The notes beneath the pieces were generated by a model. The model searched no databases, was not told the DNA's origin, and worked only from the letters and a program-made list of their open reading frames with translations. Position numbers and translations under genes: made by a program. Positions 25,894 to 35,917 of a stretch of DNA of 64,000 bases are shown in pieces. Origin of the DNA: Pseudomonas frederiksbergensis (GTDB lineage: Bacteria; Pseudomonadota; Gammaproteobacteria; Pseudomonadales; Pseudomonadaceae); contig NZ_CP142104.1 in NCBI RefSeq assembly GCF_035751725.1, positions 5,890,001-5,954,000 of the forward strand, given 5' to 3'. The stretch's first letter is position 1, and each line of letters starts with the position of its first letter.

Positions 25894-26715
25894 ATGAAAT
25901 TTCAACCGTTGCTGGCCCTGGGCCTGGGTCTGCTGGCTGCGTCGTCGCAGGCACTCGCTGGCACGACCCTGGATCGTATCGAGCAGAAAAAAGAACTCGT
26001 CGGCGTGCTGATGGAAAGCTACCCGCCCTTCTCGTTCCTCAATGACCAGAACCAACTGGACGGTTTCGACGTGGACGTCGCCAAGGCGGTTGCTGAAAAA
26101 CTGGGCGTCAAGCTGCGCCTGGAAACTCCTTCGTGGGATGTGATTGCGGCGGGTCACTGGAGCGGGCGCTACGACATCTGCATCTGCTCCATGACGCCGA
26201 GCAAGGCACGCGCCGAGGTGTTCGATTTCCCGGTGCAGTATTACGCGTCGCCCGCAGTGATCGTGGTCAACGCCAAGGACGACAGCATTCACGGCGCCAA
26301 AGACCTGAGCGGGAAGAAAGTCGGCCTGACCAGCGCCTCCAGCTACGAGAGTTACCTGAACAAGAACCTGGTGATCGAAGGTGCGGAAGATACCCAGTTG
26401 AGCTACCCGTTCGAAGACGTGCAGATCGCCCCGTACGACACCGACAACGTGGCGTTCCAGGACCTCGGCCTGGGCGCCGGGGTGCGACTGGACGCGGTGC
26501 TGACCAACCTGGTGACCGCACAGCCACGCCTGACCGAAGACAAACGCTTCAAACTCGCTGGCGAAGCGCTGTATTCCGAGCCCAACTCGGTGGCCATTGA
26601 AAAGGGTGACGCCGAGTGGAACGGCAAGGTGCGTGAAGTCTTCGCCCAACTGAAACAGGACGGCACCTTGAGCAAGCTGTCGCAAAAATGGATCGGCGCC
26701 GACATCAGCCAATGA
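25894..26715 (+). CDS. Amino-acid ABC transporter, periplasmic binding protein
   Basis: 273 residues. Signal peptide of ~22 residues ending SSQALAG. The mature part is a class SBP_bac_3 binding protein: LVGVLMESYPPFSFLNDQNQLDGFDVDVAKAVAEKLG, then WDVIAAGHWSGRYDICICSMTPSKAR and FDFPVQYYASPAVIVV. The family binds polar amino acids. AGGGA lies ~9 nt before ATG 25894. It overlaps the permease gene by 4 bp (ATGA), so the two are translated together. It is divergent from the homocysteine methyltransferase, so a sulphur amino acid is a reasonable guess at the ligand, not shown by sequence. Confidence 0.9.
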   Translation: MKFQPLLALGLGLLAASSQALAGTTLDRIEQKKELVGVLMESYPPFSFLNDQNQLDGFDVDVAKAVAEKLGVKLRLETPSWDVIAAGHWSGRYDICICSMTPSKARAEVFDFPVQYYASPAVIVVNAKDDSIHGAKDLSGKKVGLTSASSYESYLNKNLVIEGAEDTQLSYPFEDVQIAPYDTDNVAFQDLGLGAGVRLDAVLTNLVTAQPRLTEDKRFKLAGEALYSEPNSVAIEKGDAEWNGKVREVFAQLKQDGTLSKLSQKWIGADISQ

Positions 26716-27545
26716 CTTCTTTTCCACCCCCTCAGCCACCGCCTTCGGTGGCTGAATCACGCCTGCGGAAAATCTTCGGTTTTCGAACCCGGCTGTACCT
26801 GACTTGGGTAGTCATGCTGGTGCTGTTCGCGAGCTTCTTCCTGAGCTTCGACCTGAAGTTCTCGATCATCCTCGACAAACTGCCAAACCTGCTGGGCGTG
26901 CACCTGGCGCCCAATGGTTTTTTGCAAGGCGCGGTGCTGACACTGTTTCTGTGCCTGTGCTCGATCGTCGCTTCGTCATTGCTGGGCTTCATCACCGCCC
27001 TGGCGCGGCTGTCCAGCAGTGCGGTGGCGTTCGGTATCGCCAGTTTCTATGCGTCGTTCTTTCGCGGCACGCCGTTGCTGATCCAGATCCTGTTGATCTA
27101 CCTGGGCCTGCCGCAACTGGGCGTTGTTCCCGGTGCCATCGCCGCAGGGATCATCGCGCTGTCGCTCAACTACGGCGCCTACCTGAGCGAAATCTTCCGC
27201 GCCGGCATCCTCGGCGTCCCCCATGGCCAACGTGAAGCCTCGCTTGCCCTGGGCCTGAGCGAAACCGTGATCTTCTGGCGCGTCACCCTGCCCCAGGCCA
27301 TGCGCACCATCATCCCGCCGACCACCAACCAGTTCATCTCCATGCTCAAGGATTCCTCGCTGATCTCGGTGATGGGGGTCTGGGAGGTGATGTTTTTGGC
27401 GCAGTCTTATGGTCGTTCCAGTTATCGGTATATCGAGATGCTGACGACGGCGGCGATTATTTATTGGTTGATGTCCATTGGACTGGAGCTGATCCAGGCG
27501 CGGATGGAGCGGCATTATGGGAAGGCTTATCTCAAGCGCAGCTGA
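26712..27545 (+). CDS. Amino-acid ABC transporter permease
   Basis: 277 residues. Several membrane segments; a His/Glu/Gln/Arg/opine-type permease. The conserved cytoplasmic loop EAxxxxG is seen as REASLALGLSETVIFWRVTLPQAMRTIIPPTTNQFISMLKDSSL, which docks the ATPase. Start ATG 26712 overlaps the previous stop. The next gene is an unrelated autotransporter, so neither an ATP-binding subunit nor a second permease is encoded here. The transporter must borrow an ATPase from elsewhere, or it works as a permease homodimer with a remote ATPase. Confidence 0.92.
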   Translation: MTSFPPPQPPPSVAESRLRKIFGFRTRLYLTWVVMLVLFASFFLSFDLKFSIILDKLPNLLGVHLAPNGFLQGAVLTLFLCLCSIVASSLLGFITALARLSSSAVAFGIASFYASFFRGTPLLIQILLIYLGLPQLGVVPGAIAAGIIALSLNYGAYLSEIFRAGILGVPHGQREASLALGLSETVIFWRVTLPQAMRTIIPPTTNQFISMLKDSSLISVMGVWEVMFLAQSYGRSSYRYIEMLTTAAIIYWLMSIGLELIQARMERHYGKAYLKRS

Positions 27546-27707
27546 CGGCCTGTGTATGAGCATGCTGTAGGGAAAAGCCACAGACCCCGCCAGCCATCGC
27601 GACGATAATGGGCACGGCAACACGACTGGCCTACAGGTTTCCTCCACCAAATCGTGCCCACGGCGAGAAGTTGGCTGGCATCGTCGCCCAGGGTGAAATT
27701 TTTAAAG

Positions 27708-27733
27708 TGTGACCTTGTTCATCACAGGTCACA
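27708..27733 (+). promoter_or_regulatory. Inverted repeat before the autotransporter
   Basis: TGTGACC (27708-27714) and GGTCACA (27727-27733) form perfect 7-bp arms, 12 nt apart, ending 4 nt before ATG 27738. The spacing does not fit a CRP/Vfr site (TGTGA-N6-TCACA). It may be an operator or a hairpin that hides the start. Confidence 0.45.
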
Positions 27734-27737
27734 TTCA

Positions 27738-29876
27738 ATGCCTATCCAACACTTATTCCTGCCCCAACATCTCGCGTTGGCGATAGCCTTGGCGCTTGGC
27801 TGTGCCGAGGTTTCGATGGCTCAGTCAGTTACCGAGGAAACCCGCACATTCGAAACAACTGCCCAGATGCAGGCTCGTCTCAAGGCGTTCGCCGCTGCGC
27901 CAGATACCCATATCGAGGAGGTTATCAAGGCTCAGGCAGCCCCCCTGACGATGGGCGGAGGCAATGACTTGGTGAAGGTGATCAAGCAAGGCGAAGTTTT
28001 CGGGCTTACCGACGGCGGTGGCGGGACCAATATCTTGCAATTGGATATCACCAAGGGAGGCGTAATCGGTCAAACAAGCAACTTCAAGGACCTGTACCTC
28101 AAGCAAGGCGAATGGTCCAACGAGGGCGCTTTCAACGGCGCAAGCCTGGTCGACTCCAAGGCCAGGTTAGCCAACACCGGTCAGATAGCGGGCGCGGTGC
28201 ATGTGCTCGGTATTTTCGATAACCGAGGCACGGTAGGCGGGCCCGTGTTCGTGGGAAACAAAGGAACGTTCAGCGGCAACGGGACGGTCGATGCACTGGA
28301 CGTGAGGGGCTTGATGAAGGTCGGTCCTGACATTGGCGCTCCTTCGGTTATCCACGATCTCAAGCTATCCAGGAGCGCAACGCTGGTTTATGGAATCGAT
28401 GCGGAGAAAGGCAGCTCCACAATCAAGGTTGGCGGCACCGCTACCTTGGGCAATGCGACGCTGAAGATCCCCGCCGTACCCGGCGAATATACCGACACAA
28501 GCAGGCGCATCGTGATCCAGGCGGAAAGGATTGAGGGGGAATTCGGCAAGATCGACAACGAACTTGCCTTCCTGACAGCAACACCTGACTACACCACAGA
28601 AAAGCAGGTAGCGCTTGTTTTCGAACGTAACAACGTTCCATTCAAAATCGCCGCGAACAACGATAACGGGAAAGAATTTGCAAATAGTCTTTTAGAACCG
28701 GAACTGGCCGAAGCAACGCTACTGGAGCCAGACGCCACGTCACCTGTTACGCCACCTCCGGCCGACGTACCGTCAGTCAACGGCCCAGCATCAAAACCCA
28801 CGGCGTCTTTGACCGCTACCAGCTCCCAACCAAAGCTTGCGGCCAAATCGACAGCCATCAAACCTGCCCCAAAACCCAACGCCGCCATCAACGCCCTGCT
28901 CGGCACCAATATGGCTACAGCCGCCGACGCCATCGACCAACTGGGCGGCTACGACACCGCAGACCTGGGCAACGCCACCCTGAGCAGCGTCGCACCGATC
29001 AGCGCGGGCATGCTTTCCGCCATGGGCCGAAATAATTCGGTAGGCGAATACGACAACGGCCAAGTCTGGGTCCAGGCCATCGGCAACAGCGGCAGCCTCG
29101 CCAAACAATTGGGCGACTTCGCCCTCAAGCACTCGACCAAGGGCCTGATGCTGGGAACCGACTGGGCTGTCAGCTCCAATTGGCGGTTGGGCGTCATCGG
29201 CAGCAAAACCCAGACACGACTGGACAGTTATCAATTCGACGGCGCCCTGGACAGTTGGCTCGCGGGCGCATACGCCTTGCGCCAGGACGGGCCGCTGGCG
29301 CTGCGCCTGGGTGCCGTGTATGGCAGCCATGGCGGCAGCACCAAGCGCCACGTTGCCTTCAACGGGTTCAGGGATCGCTTGAAGGGTCGCTACGATGCCA
29401 CGACACAGCAGGTCTTTGGGCAGGTGGGCTACAACCTGGATGTTGGGCATTTCGATATCGAACCCTATGTCCAAGTGGGTTACCAGCGCTATCGACGCGA
29501 TGCCTATACCGAAAAAGGTGGAGACGCCGCATTGCAGTACAACGGCCAGGCACAAGAACACTACAGCAGCGACCTCGGCCTGCGCCTCGCCCGCCCTTTG
29601 GTTTTCGACCGAGGCATGCGATTGACACCGCGGCTGGATGTCGGCTGGAAACACTTGTACGGCAACGTCAGGGGCACATCCCACCAACGTCTGGTTAGCG
29701 GCAGCGGCACCTATACGATCGAAGGGGTTGAACTGGACCGCGACAGCGTTCTGCTGCAAGCGGGACTGGACCTGGCCGTTTCGCCCCGGCACACCTTTGG
29801 ATTGAACTACAGCGGCGAAACCGGCCAGGACAACCGCAACGGTACGTTGATGGGCCAGTGGCGAATGATGTTCTGA
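27738..29876 (+). CDS. Autotransporter (type V secretion) with short passenger
   Basis: 712 residues from ATG 27738. The frame is open to 27654, but the signal peptide (LALAIALALGCAEVSMAQS) starts after this ATG. Passenger ~30-330 has Gly/Asn/Thr-rich beta-helix-like repeats (NTGQIAGAVHVLGIFDNRGTVGG) as in pertactin-like adhesins. A Pro/Ala/Lys linker follows at ~335-400. A C-terminal beta-barrel at ~430-712 ends in aromatic WRMMF, the usual outer-membrane insertion end. It would present or release the passenger at the cell surface. The passenger is short and carries no catalytic motif I recognise. It is preceded by a 190-bp gap and an inverted repeat. Confidence 0.88.
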   Translation: MPIQHLFLPQHLALAIALALGCAEVSMAQSVTEETRTFETTAQMQARLKAFAAAPDTHIEEVIKAQAAPLTMGGGNDLVKVIKQGEVFGLTDGGGGTNILQLDITKGGVIGQTSNFKDLYLKQGEWSNEGAFNGASLVDSKARLANTGQIAGAVHVLGIFDNRGTVGGPVFVGNKGTFSGNGTVDALDVRGLMKVGPDIGAPSVIHDLKLSRSATLVYGIDAEKGSSTIKVGGTATLGNATLKIPAVPGEYTDTSRRIVIQAERIEGEFGKIDNELAFLTATPDYTTEKQVALVFERNNVPFKIAANNDNGKEFANSLLEPELAEATLLEPDATSPVTPPPADVPSVNGPASKPTASLTATSSQPKLAAKSTAIKPAPKPNAAINALLGTNMATAADAIDQLGGYDTADLGNATLSSVAPISAGMLSAMGRNNSVGEYDNGQVWVQAIGNSGSLAKQLGDFALKHSTKGLMLGTDWAVSSNWRLGVIGSKTQTRLDSYQFDGALDSWLAGAYALRQDGPLALRLGAVYGSHGGSTKRHVAFNGFRDRLKGRYDATTQQVFGQVGYNLDVGHFDIEPYVQVGYQRYRRDAYTEKGGDAALQYNGQAQEHYSSDLGLRLARPLVFDRGMRLTPRLDVGWKHLYGNVRGTSHQRLVSGSGTYTIEGVELDRDSVLLQAGLDLAVSPRHTFGLNYSGETGQDNRNGTLMGQWRMMF

Positions 29877-29882
29877 CGGGCG

Positions 29883-29907
29883 AAAAAAAGGGGAGCACCT
29901 GCTCCCC
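29883..29907 (-). terminator. Intrinsic terminator of pycAB
   Basis: Stem GGGGAGC (29890-29896) and GCTCCCC (29901-29907) with a 4-nt loop. On the minus strand it is followed by seven T (complement of 29883-29889). It lies between the convergent autotransporter and pycB genes. Confidence 0.9.
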
Positions 29908-29939
29908 CGAGGTAAAACGTTGCATCGAGGCTGTTGAAA

Positions 29940-31754
29940 TCAGCCTTCGATCTCGATCAGGATCTCGCCAGGGTTGACCCGGTCGCCCTTGGCCACGTGA
30001 ATGGCGGTGACTTTGCCGGCGATGGCCGCCTGGACTTCGGTCTCCATCTTCATGGCTTCAGTGATCAGCACCGCTTGGCCGGCCTTCACCACGTCGCCCT
30101 CTTTGACCAGCACATCAACGATGTTGCCCGGCATGGTGGTGCTGACGTGGCCTGGCGCAGTGGCTTGCTTGCGCTTGCTGCTGCCGCCGCCAACAAACTC
30201 ATTGAGCGGTTCGAACACCACCTCTTCCGGCATGCCATCGATGGACAGGTAGAAGTGACGCTTGCCTTCGGCCTTGACGCCCACACCGGTGATATCGACG
30301 CGGTAGGTTTCGCCGTGAACGTCGATGACGAACTCGGTCGGCACGCCTTCGCCGCCTGCGGAGCTCACGCTGCCCGCTTCCGGGATCGGCAACAGCACTT
30401 CCGGGGTCAGGGTGCCGGCTTCGCGTTCTTCGAGGAACTTGCGACCAATGTCCGGGAACATGGCGTAGGTCAGCACATCTTCTTCGGATTTGGCCAGCGC
30501 ACCGATTTCGCCACGCAGCTTGGTCATTTCCGGCTTGAGCAAATCGGCCGGACGCACGTCGATCACCTCTTCACTGCCGATGGCCTGGCGACGCAGTTTT
30601 TCGTTCACCGAACCCGGCGCCTTGCCGTAGCCGCCCTGCAAATAGAGCTTCACTTCGTTGGTGATGGTCTTGTAGCGCTCACCGGCCAACACGTTGAAAA
30701 ATGCCTGGGTGCCGACAATTTGCGAGGTCGGGGTGACCAGCGGCGGGAAGCCGAGGTCTTCGCGTACTCGCGGGATTTCCGCCAGCACTTCGTTCATCCG
30801 GTTCAGTGCGCCCTGCTCTTTCAACTGGTTGGCGAGGTTGGAAATCATCCCGCCCGGAACCTGATTGACCTGAACACGGGTGTCCACAGCGGTGAACTCG
30901 CTTTCGAACTGGTGGTACTTCTTGCGCACGGCGTAGAAGTACAGGCCGATCTCCTGCAGCAGTTCCAGATCCAGGCCGGTGTCGAATTCGCTGCCCTTGA
31001 GAGCGGCGACCATCGACTCGGTACCCGGATGGCTGGTGCCCCAAGCGAAGCTGGAGATCGCGGTGTCGATGTGATCGGCACCGTTTTCGACGGCCTTGAG
31101 CTGGCACATCGCGGCCAGGCCGGCGGTGTCGTGGGAGTGGATGAACACTGGCAACGATTGCTCGGTCTTCAGCGCTTTCACCAGTTCGCCGGTGGCGTAC
31201 GGGGTCAGGAGACCGGCCATGTCCTTGATCGCCACCGAGTCGCAACCCATGGCTTCCATTTGCTTGGCCTGGGCCACGAACGCCTCGATGGTGTGCACCG
31301 GGCTGGTGGTGTAGGCGATGGTGCCTTGGGCATGCTTGCCGGCAGCTTTCACCGCTTCGATGGCGACCCGCAGGTTACGCACGTCGTTCATCGCATCGAA
31401 AATGCGGAACACATCGATACCGTTCACCGCAGCCTTGGCGACAAAGGCCTTGACCACGTCGTCACTGTAATGACGGTAGCCCAACAGGTTCTGGCCGCGC
31501 AGGAGCATTTGCAGGCGGGTGTTGGGCAGCGCCGCACGCAGTTGGCGCAGGCGCTCCCACGGGTCTTCCTTGAGGAAGCGCACGCAGGCGTCGAAGGTTG
31601 CGCCGCCCCAGACCTCCAGCGACCAATAGCCGACTTTGTCGAGCTTGTCGCAGATGGGCAGCATGTCTTCGGTGCGCATGCGGGTGGCGAGCAGCGATTG
31701 GTGGGCGTCGCGCAGGATTGTGTCGGTAACGTGGATCTTCTTGGACATTGTCAT
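29940..31754 (-). CDS. pycB: Pyruvate carboxylase subunit B (carboxyltransferase plus biotin carrier)
   Basis: 604 residues. Transfers CO2 from carboxybiotin to pyruvate to form oxaloacetate, or works in reverse as an OadA-like decarboxylase. The N-terminal ~1-300 is the DRE-TIM carboxyltransferase (ILRDAHQSLLATRMRTEDM, then HSHDTAGLAAM). The middle is the PYC/OADA conserved domain. The C-terminal ~530-604 is the biotinyl domain with the attachment Lys569 in EAMKMETE. The gene follows pycA with a 6-bp gap and ends at a T-rich terminator. The soluble two-subunit form is favoured because no sodium-pump beta/gamma genes are present and the divergent LysR regulator matches the P. aeruginosa pycA/pycB/pycR set. 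Confidence 0.9.
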   Translation of the reverse strand: MTMSKKIHVTDTILRDAHQSLLATRMRTEDMLPICDKLDKVGYWSLEVWGGATFDACVRFLKEDPWERLRQLRAALPNTRLQMLLRGQNLLGYRHYSDDVVKAFVAKAAVNGIDVFRIFDAMNDVRNLRVAIEAVKAAGKHAQGTIAYTTSPVHTIEAFVAQAKQMEAMGCDSVAIKDMAGLLTPYATGELVKALKTEQSLPVFIHSHDTAGLAAMCQLKAVENGADHIDTAISSFAWGTSHPGTESMVAALKGSEFDTGLDLELLQEIGLYFYAVRKKYHQFESEFTAVDTRVQVNQVPGGMISNLANQLKEQGALNRMNEVLAEIPRVREDLGFPPLVTPTSQIVGTQAFFNVLAGERYKTITNEVKLYLQGGYGKAPGSVNEKLRRQAIGSEEVIDVRPADLLKPEMTKLRGEIGALAKSEEDVLTYAMFPDIGRKFLEEREAGTLTPEVLLPIPEAGSVSSAGGEGVPTEFVIDVHGETYRVDITGVGVKAEGKRHFYLSIDGMPEEVVFEPLNEFVGGGSSKRKQATAPGHVSTTMPGNIVDVLVKEGDVVKAGQAVLITEAMKMETEVQAAIAGKVTAIHVAKGDRVNPGEILIEIEG

Positions 31755-31760
31755 GATTCC

Positions 31761-33176
<1,416 letters not shown>

Positions 33177-33291
33177 TTGGAGGTTCCCTTGAGCCGGTGA
33201 TACCACGGCCTGGGGTCCAGGCCGATGCGTGACCAGATGTAACAATCGGTCGCAGCTCCACACTAGTCCCGGCTGGGGATTAACAAAAATG

Positions 33292-33326
33292 AATAATTAT
33301 TGGGTCATGCATAAGCAAAGACTTAT
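33292..33326. promoter_or_regulatory. Divergent pycA/pycR control region
   Basis: The 187-bp gap contains AATAATTATT (33292-33301, perfect palindrome) and ATAAG-N6-CTTAT (33311-33326), in an AT-rich patch. These are the best candidates for the LysR binding dyad shared by pycAB and pycR. Confidence 0.45.
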
Positions 33327-33363
33327 AGTTGAGCTACCCGTCCCGCCCCGGAGTGCTTAGAAA

Positions 33364-34326
33364 ATGCGTAAGTCATTGATGCGTATGACATTGCGTCAAT
33401 TGCAGATTTTCAACGAGGTGTGCGACCTGAGGTCCTACAGCCGTGCAGCGGATGAAATGTCTCTCACGCAACCGGCCGTTAGCCTACAGATTCGATCCTT
33501 GGAAGAGCTGATTGGCCAGCCGTTATTCGAGTATGTCGGCAAAAAACTCTACATGACCGAAGCCGCCGAAGCCCTGCAACGTGCCAGCCGGGACATCTTC
33601 GGGCGCCTGGAAAACCTCGACATGCAGCTCTCGGACATGCAGGGGTCGCTGCAGGGCCAACTCAAGCTGGCGGTGGAGTCCAGCGCCAAATACTTCGTCC
33701 CGCACCTGTTCGCCGCGTTCAAGCGCCAGCACCCGGAGGTCAATTTGAACCTTACGGTGGTCAATCGCGGCCAAGTCATCCGCCGGCTTTCGGACAATCG
33801 GGATGACCTGGTGATCATGTCCATGGTGCCCCAGGACATGGGCCTGGAATTCCTGCCGTTCCTCAACAACCCAATCGTTGCCGTGGCGCCGCCCGATCAT
33901 CCGCTGTGCCACCTGGGCCCGCTGCGCTTGCAGGACCTGGAGCCCTATACCCTGCTGATACGCGAACCGGGATCCGGCACGCGGCTGGCGTGCGAGGAAT
34001 ACTTCAAGGAGAAACGGGTGCATTTCACCCAGACACTGGAAGTGGCGTCGGCCGAAGCCCAGCGTGAATGCGTGGTGGCCGGGCTGGGCGTGGCGCTGTT
34101 GACACGCCACGCCGTGAGCCGGGAACTGTCGTCCGGCGCACTCATCGAGTTGCCGGTGGAGGAGCTACCGCTGTACCGCAGTTGGTGCCTGGTGCAGGCC
34201 CGGGCCAAGCGCTTGTCGCCCGTTGCTCATGCCTTCCTGGCCTTCGTTCGCGGCGAACGTGCGCAGATCATCGGCCTGGTTGAGCGTTTCGACGGGAGGC
34301 CGCCGGCGTTGCCTGCCAGTAGTTGA
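33364..34326 (+). CDS. pycR: LysR-type regulator of pyruvate carboxylase
   Basis: 320 residues. N-terminal winged HTH (LRQLQIFNEVCDLRSYSRAADEMSLTQPAVSLQIRSLEELIG) and a C-terminal effector domain of the LysR/CysB fold. It is divergent from pycAB, the arrangement of P. aeruginosa PycR (PA5437), a regulator needed for lung infection. ATG 33364 has GGAG ~10 nt upstream; ATGs at residues 6 and 8 are alternatives. Its last 59 bp overlap the small minus-strand gene that follows. Confidence 0.85.
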   Translation: MRKSLMRMTLRQLQIFNEVCDLRSYSRAADEMSLTQPAVSLQIRSLEELIGQPLFEYVGKKLYMTEAAEALQRASRDIFGRLENLDMQLSDMQGSLQGQLKLAVESSAKYFVPHLFAAFKRQHPEVNLNLTVVNRGQVIRRLSDNRDDLVIMSMVPQDMGLEFLPFLNNPIVAVAPPDHPLCHLGPLRLQDLEPYTLLIREPGSGTRLACEEYFKEKRVHFTQTLEVASAEAQRECVVAGLGVALLTRHAVSRELSSGALIELPVEELPLYRSWCLVQARAKRLSPVAHAFLAFVRGERAQIIGLVERFDGRPPALPASS

Positions 34327-34477
34327 TTTCCGTCAGGTCAGGGTATTCGCTGATTTGTGCCAGGAGCTGACGTTGCTCATAGCGGTCTTCGATGGCACGA
34401 CGGAACGCCATGCGGCGCTGGTCTTCCTGCTGGCGACGGGTTTTGGCGGCGCTGCGTTCTTCGTAGGACTGGGTCAT
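34268..34477 (-). CDS. Small charged protein, PA3496-like
   Basis: 69 residues, rich in Arg, Glu and Gln (RSAAKTRRQQEDQRRMAFRRAIEDRYEQRQLL). The core K-T-R-R-x-x-x-D-x-R-R-M-x-x-R-R-A-I-E resembles the small Pseudomonas family annotated from PA3496 as a putative envelope integrity protein (from memory). GGGAG lies ~9 nt before ATG 34477, which supports real translation. The 3' end overlaps pycR in the opposite strand. The final WQATPAASRRNAQPGR tail is Pro/Ala/Arg-rich. Confidence 0.6.
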   Translation of the reverse strand: MTQSYEERSAAKTRRQQEDQRRMAFRRAIEDRYEQRQLLAQISEYPDLTEINYWQATPAASRRNAQPGR

Positions 34478-34617
34478 GTCGAGACTCCCAAGACGTATAC
34501 GGGAGCTTTACGATGACGGTGGGCGATGACGGTTTGGCGGCGCGACCGTTACAGAACGATGAATTCGGGATAAATCCCCTCGCCACAAATAACTCCTCAC
34601 TACAATCAGGCCAGCGA

Positions 34618-35484
34618 TCAGTCGTCCAGCGCCTTCACCGACTTGGGCGACAACCGCAAGCTGCGAAGGCTGCGCTTCACGCTCTTGAGGTGGTTGACCA
34701 GGCTCGGCCCGCGCGCCATCGCAACGCCCATCGCCAGTACATCGATGACGACCAGATGGGCGATGCGCGAGGTCAGCGGCGTATAGATTTCCGTGTCTTC
34801 GTGCACGTCGATGGCCAGGTTTACCGTCGAGAGCTCCGCCAGTGGCGTCTGGCTCGGGCACAAGGTAATCAGCGAGGCACCGCTTTCGCGCACCAGGTTG
34901 GCGGTGATCAACAGGTCCTTGGAACGCCCCGATTGGGAAATACAGATCGCTACGTCGGTCGGCTTCAACGTGACGGCAGACATGGCTTGCATGTGCGGGT
35001 CGGAATAAGCCGCTGCCGTCAGCAGCAACCGGAAAAACTTGTGCTGGGCATCAGCCGCCACCGCGCCGGAGGCACCGAACCCGTAGAACTCGACACGCTG
35101 GGCCTGGGACATGGCCGTCACGGCTTTCTGCAACGCCACCGGGTCGAGCTTTTCGCGAACCTCCATGAGCGTGTGCAGCGTCGTGTCGAAGATTTTAAGA
35201 CTGTAGTCGGCGACCGAATCGTCTTCATGAATGGCGAACTGGCCGAAGCTCGCACCGGCCGCCAGGCTTTGCGCCAACTTCAGCTTCAAGTCCTGGAAAC
35301 CCGAGCAACCAATGGCCCGGCAGAAACGCACGATGGTCGGTTCGCTGATGCCAACGCTGTGGGCAAGATCGGCCATGGAGCTATGCATCACGGCCGCAGG
35401 ATCAAGCAGTACGTGATCGGCGACTTTCAGCTCCGACTTGCGCAGCAAGTGGCGTGACTGGGCGATGTGTTGCAACAGGTTCAA
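34618..35484 (-). CDS. MurR/RpiR family regulator, HexR-like
   Basis: 288 residues. N-terminal RpiR-type HTH (~1-77: SMADLAHSVGISEPTIVRFCRAIGCSGFQDLKLKLAQ) and a C-terminal SIS sugar-phosphate isomerase-like domain (~120-260, with ICISQSGRSKDLLITANL, the phosphosugar loop). Relatives bind phosphosugars such as KDPG and repress glucose-catabolic genes (HexR). It corresponds in position to PA5438, next to pycR. A perfect palindrome TTGTAGT-TAT-ACTACAA lies 45-61 bp upstream, so autoregulation is likely. The zwf-type gene that stands divergent from this regulator in other Pseudomonas, as I recall, is absent here. Confidence 0.88.
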   Translation of the reverse strand: MNLLQHIAQSRHLLRKSELKVADHVLLDPAAVMHSSMADLAHSVGISEPTIVRFCRAIGCSGFQDLKLKLAQSLAAGASFGQFAIHEDDSVADYSLKIFDTTLHTLMEVREKLDPVALQKAVTAMSQAQRVEFYGFGASGAVAADAQHKFFRLLLTAAAYSDPHMQAMSAVTLKPTDVAICISQSGRSKDLLITANLVRESGASLITLCPSQTPLAELSTVNLAIDVHEDTEIYTPLTSRIAHLVVIDVLAMGVAMARGPSLVNHLKSVKRSLRSLRLSPKSVKALDD

Positions 35485-35527
35485 GGGGCTGGACTCTTGT
35501 TATGGGCAGATGCCGGGATGTAGCAAG

Positions 35528-35546
35528 CTTGTAGTTATACTACAAG
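35528..35546. promoter_or_regulatory. HexR-type palindromic operator
   Basis: CTTGTAGT (35528-35535), spacer TAT, ACTACAAG (35539-35546): perfect 8-bp arms. TGTAGTTATACTACA differs little from the HexR consensus TGTAATWWWATTACA known from gamma-proteobacteria. It lies 44 bp upstream of the RpiR-type gene. Confidence 0.75.
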
Positions 35547-35917
35547 AATTGGCTCTTTGCCCGTCCAAAACGTAACTGGATTGCCTCGCTGCCCCTTTGT
35601 TTTGGCCGAGGATCGCCCGATGTAGCAGGCTATGTCGGTGCGCAAACCAACCCCGCAACCGATCCGCTGACTTCCAGGCCCGCCCTGAACCTCAAATGTG
35701 TCTAGTGATCATGAACTCATCACTTAACCACTTAAGGCCCTTGAACAATATATCCCCGCACTAACAGCCCAACGACTTTACGGCACAACTAAGCAAGTCG
35801 ATGCAAACTCATCTTTCCTTACAATACCAACGATAATCAAGCTAACACCATCAAGTCGAAGTCGATACATTAGGTCCCGCAGGAAGCAATCCACTTTTAC
35901 TACAGGGATTTACCATT
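35547..35917. other. 371-bp intergenic region of low GC before an orphan ORF
   Basis: No coding frame supported. Base composition falls from about 35690 onward compared with its neighbours. Visible structure: AGTGAT (35704-35709) and ATCACT (35719-35724) as an inverted repeat, and CACTTAA twice (35721-35727 and 35729-35735). The promoter of the 104-residue gene must lie here, but no clear -35/-10 pair could be fixed. Confidence 0.5.

Noticed and set aside
27708..27733. CRP/Vfr site before the autotransporter
   Set aside because: TGTGA and TCACA half-sites are present but 9 nt apart instead of 6, so it was recorded only as an inverted repeat.
35547..35917. Possible small RNA or leader peptide in the low-GC gap
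   Set aside because: Only short repeats are visible; no terminator, promoter pair or convincing ORF could be identified.
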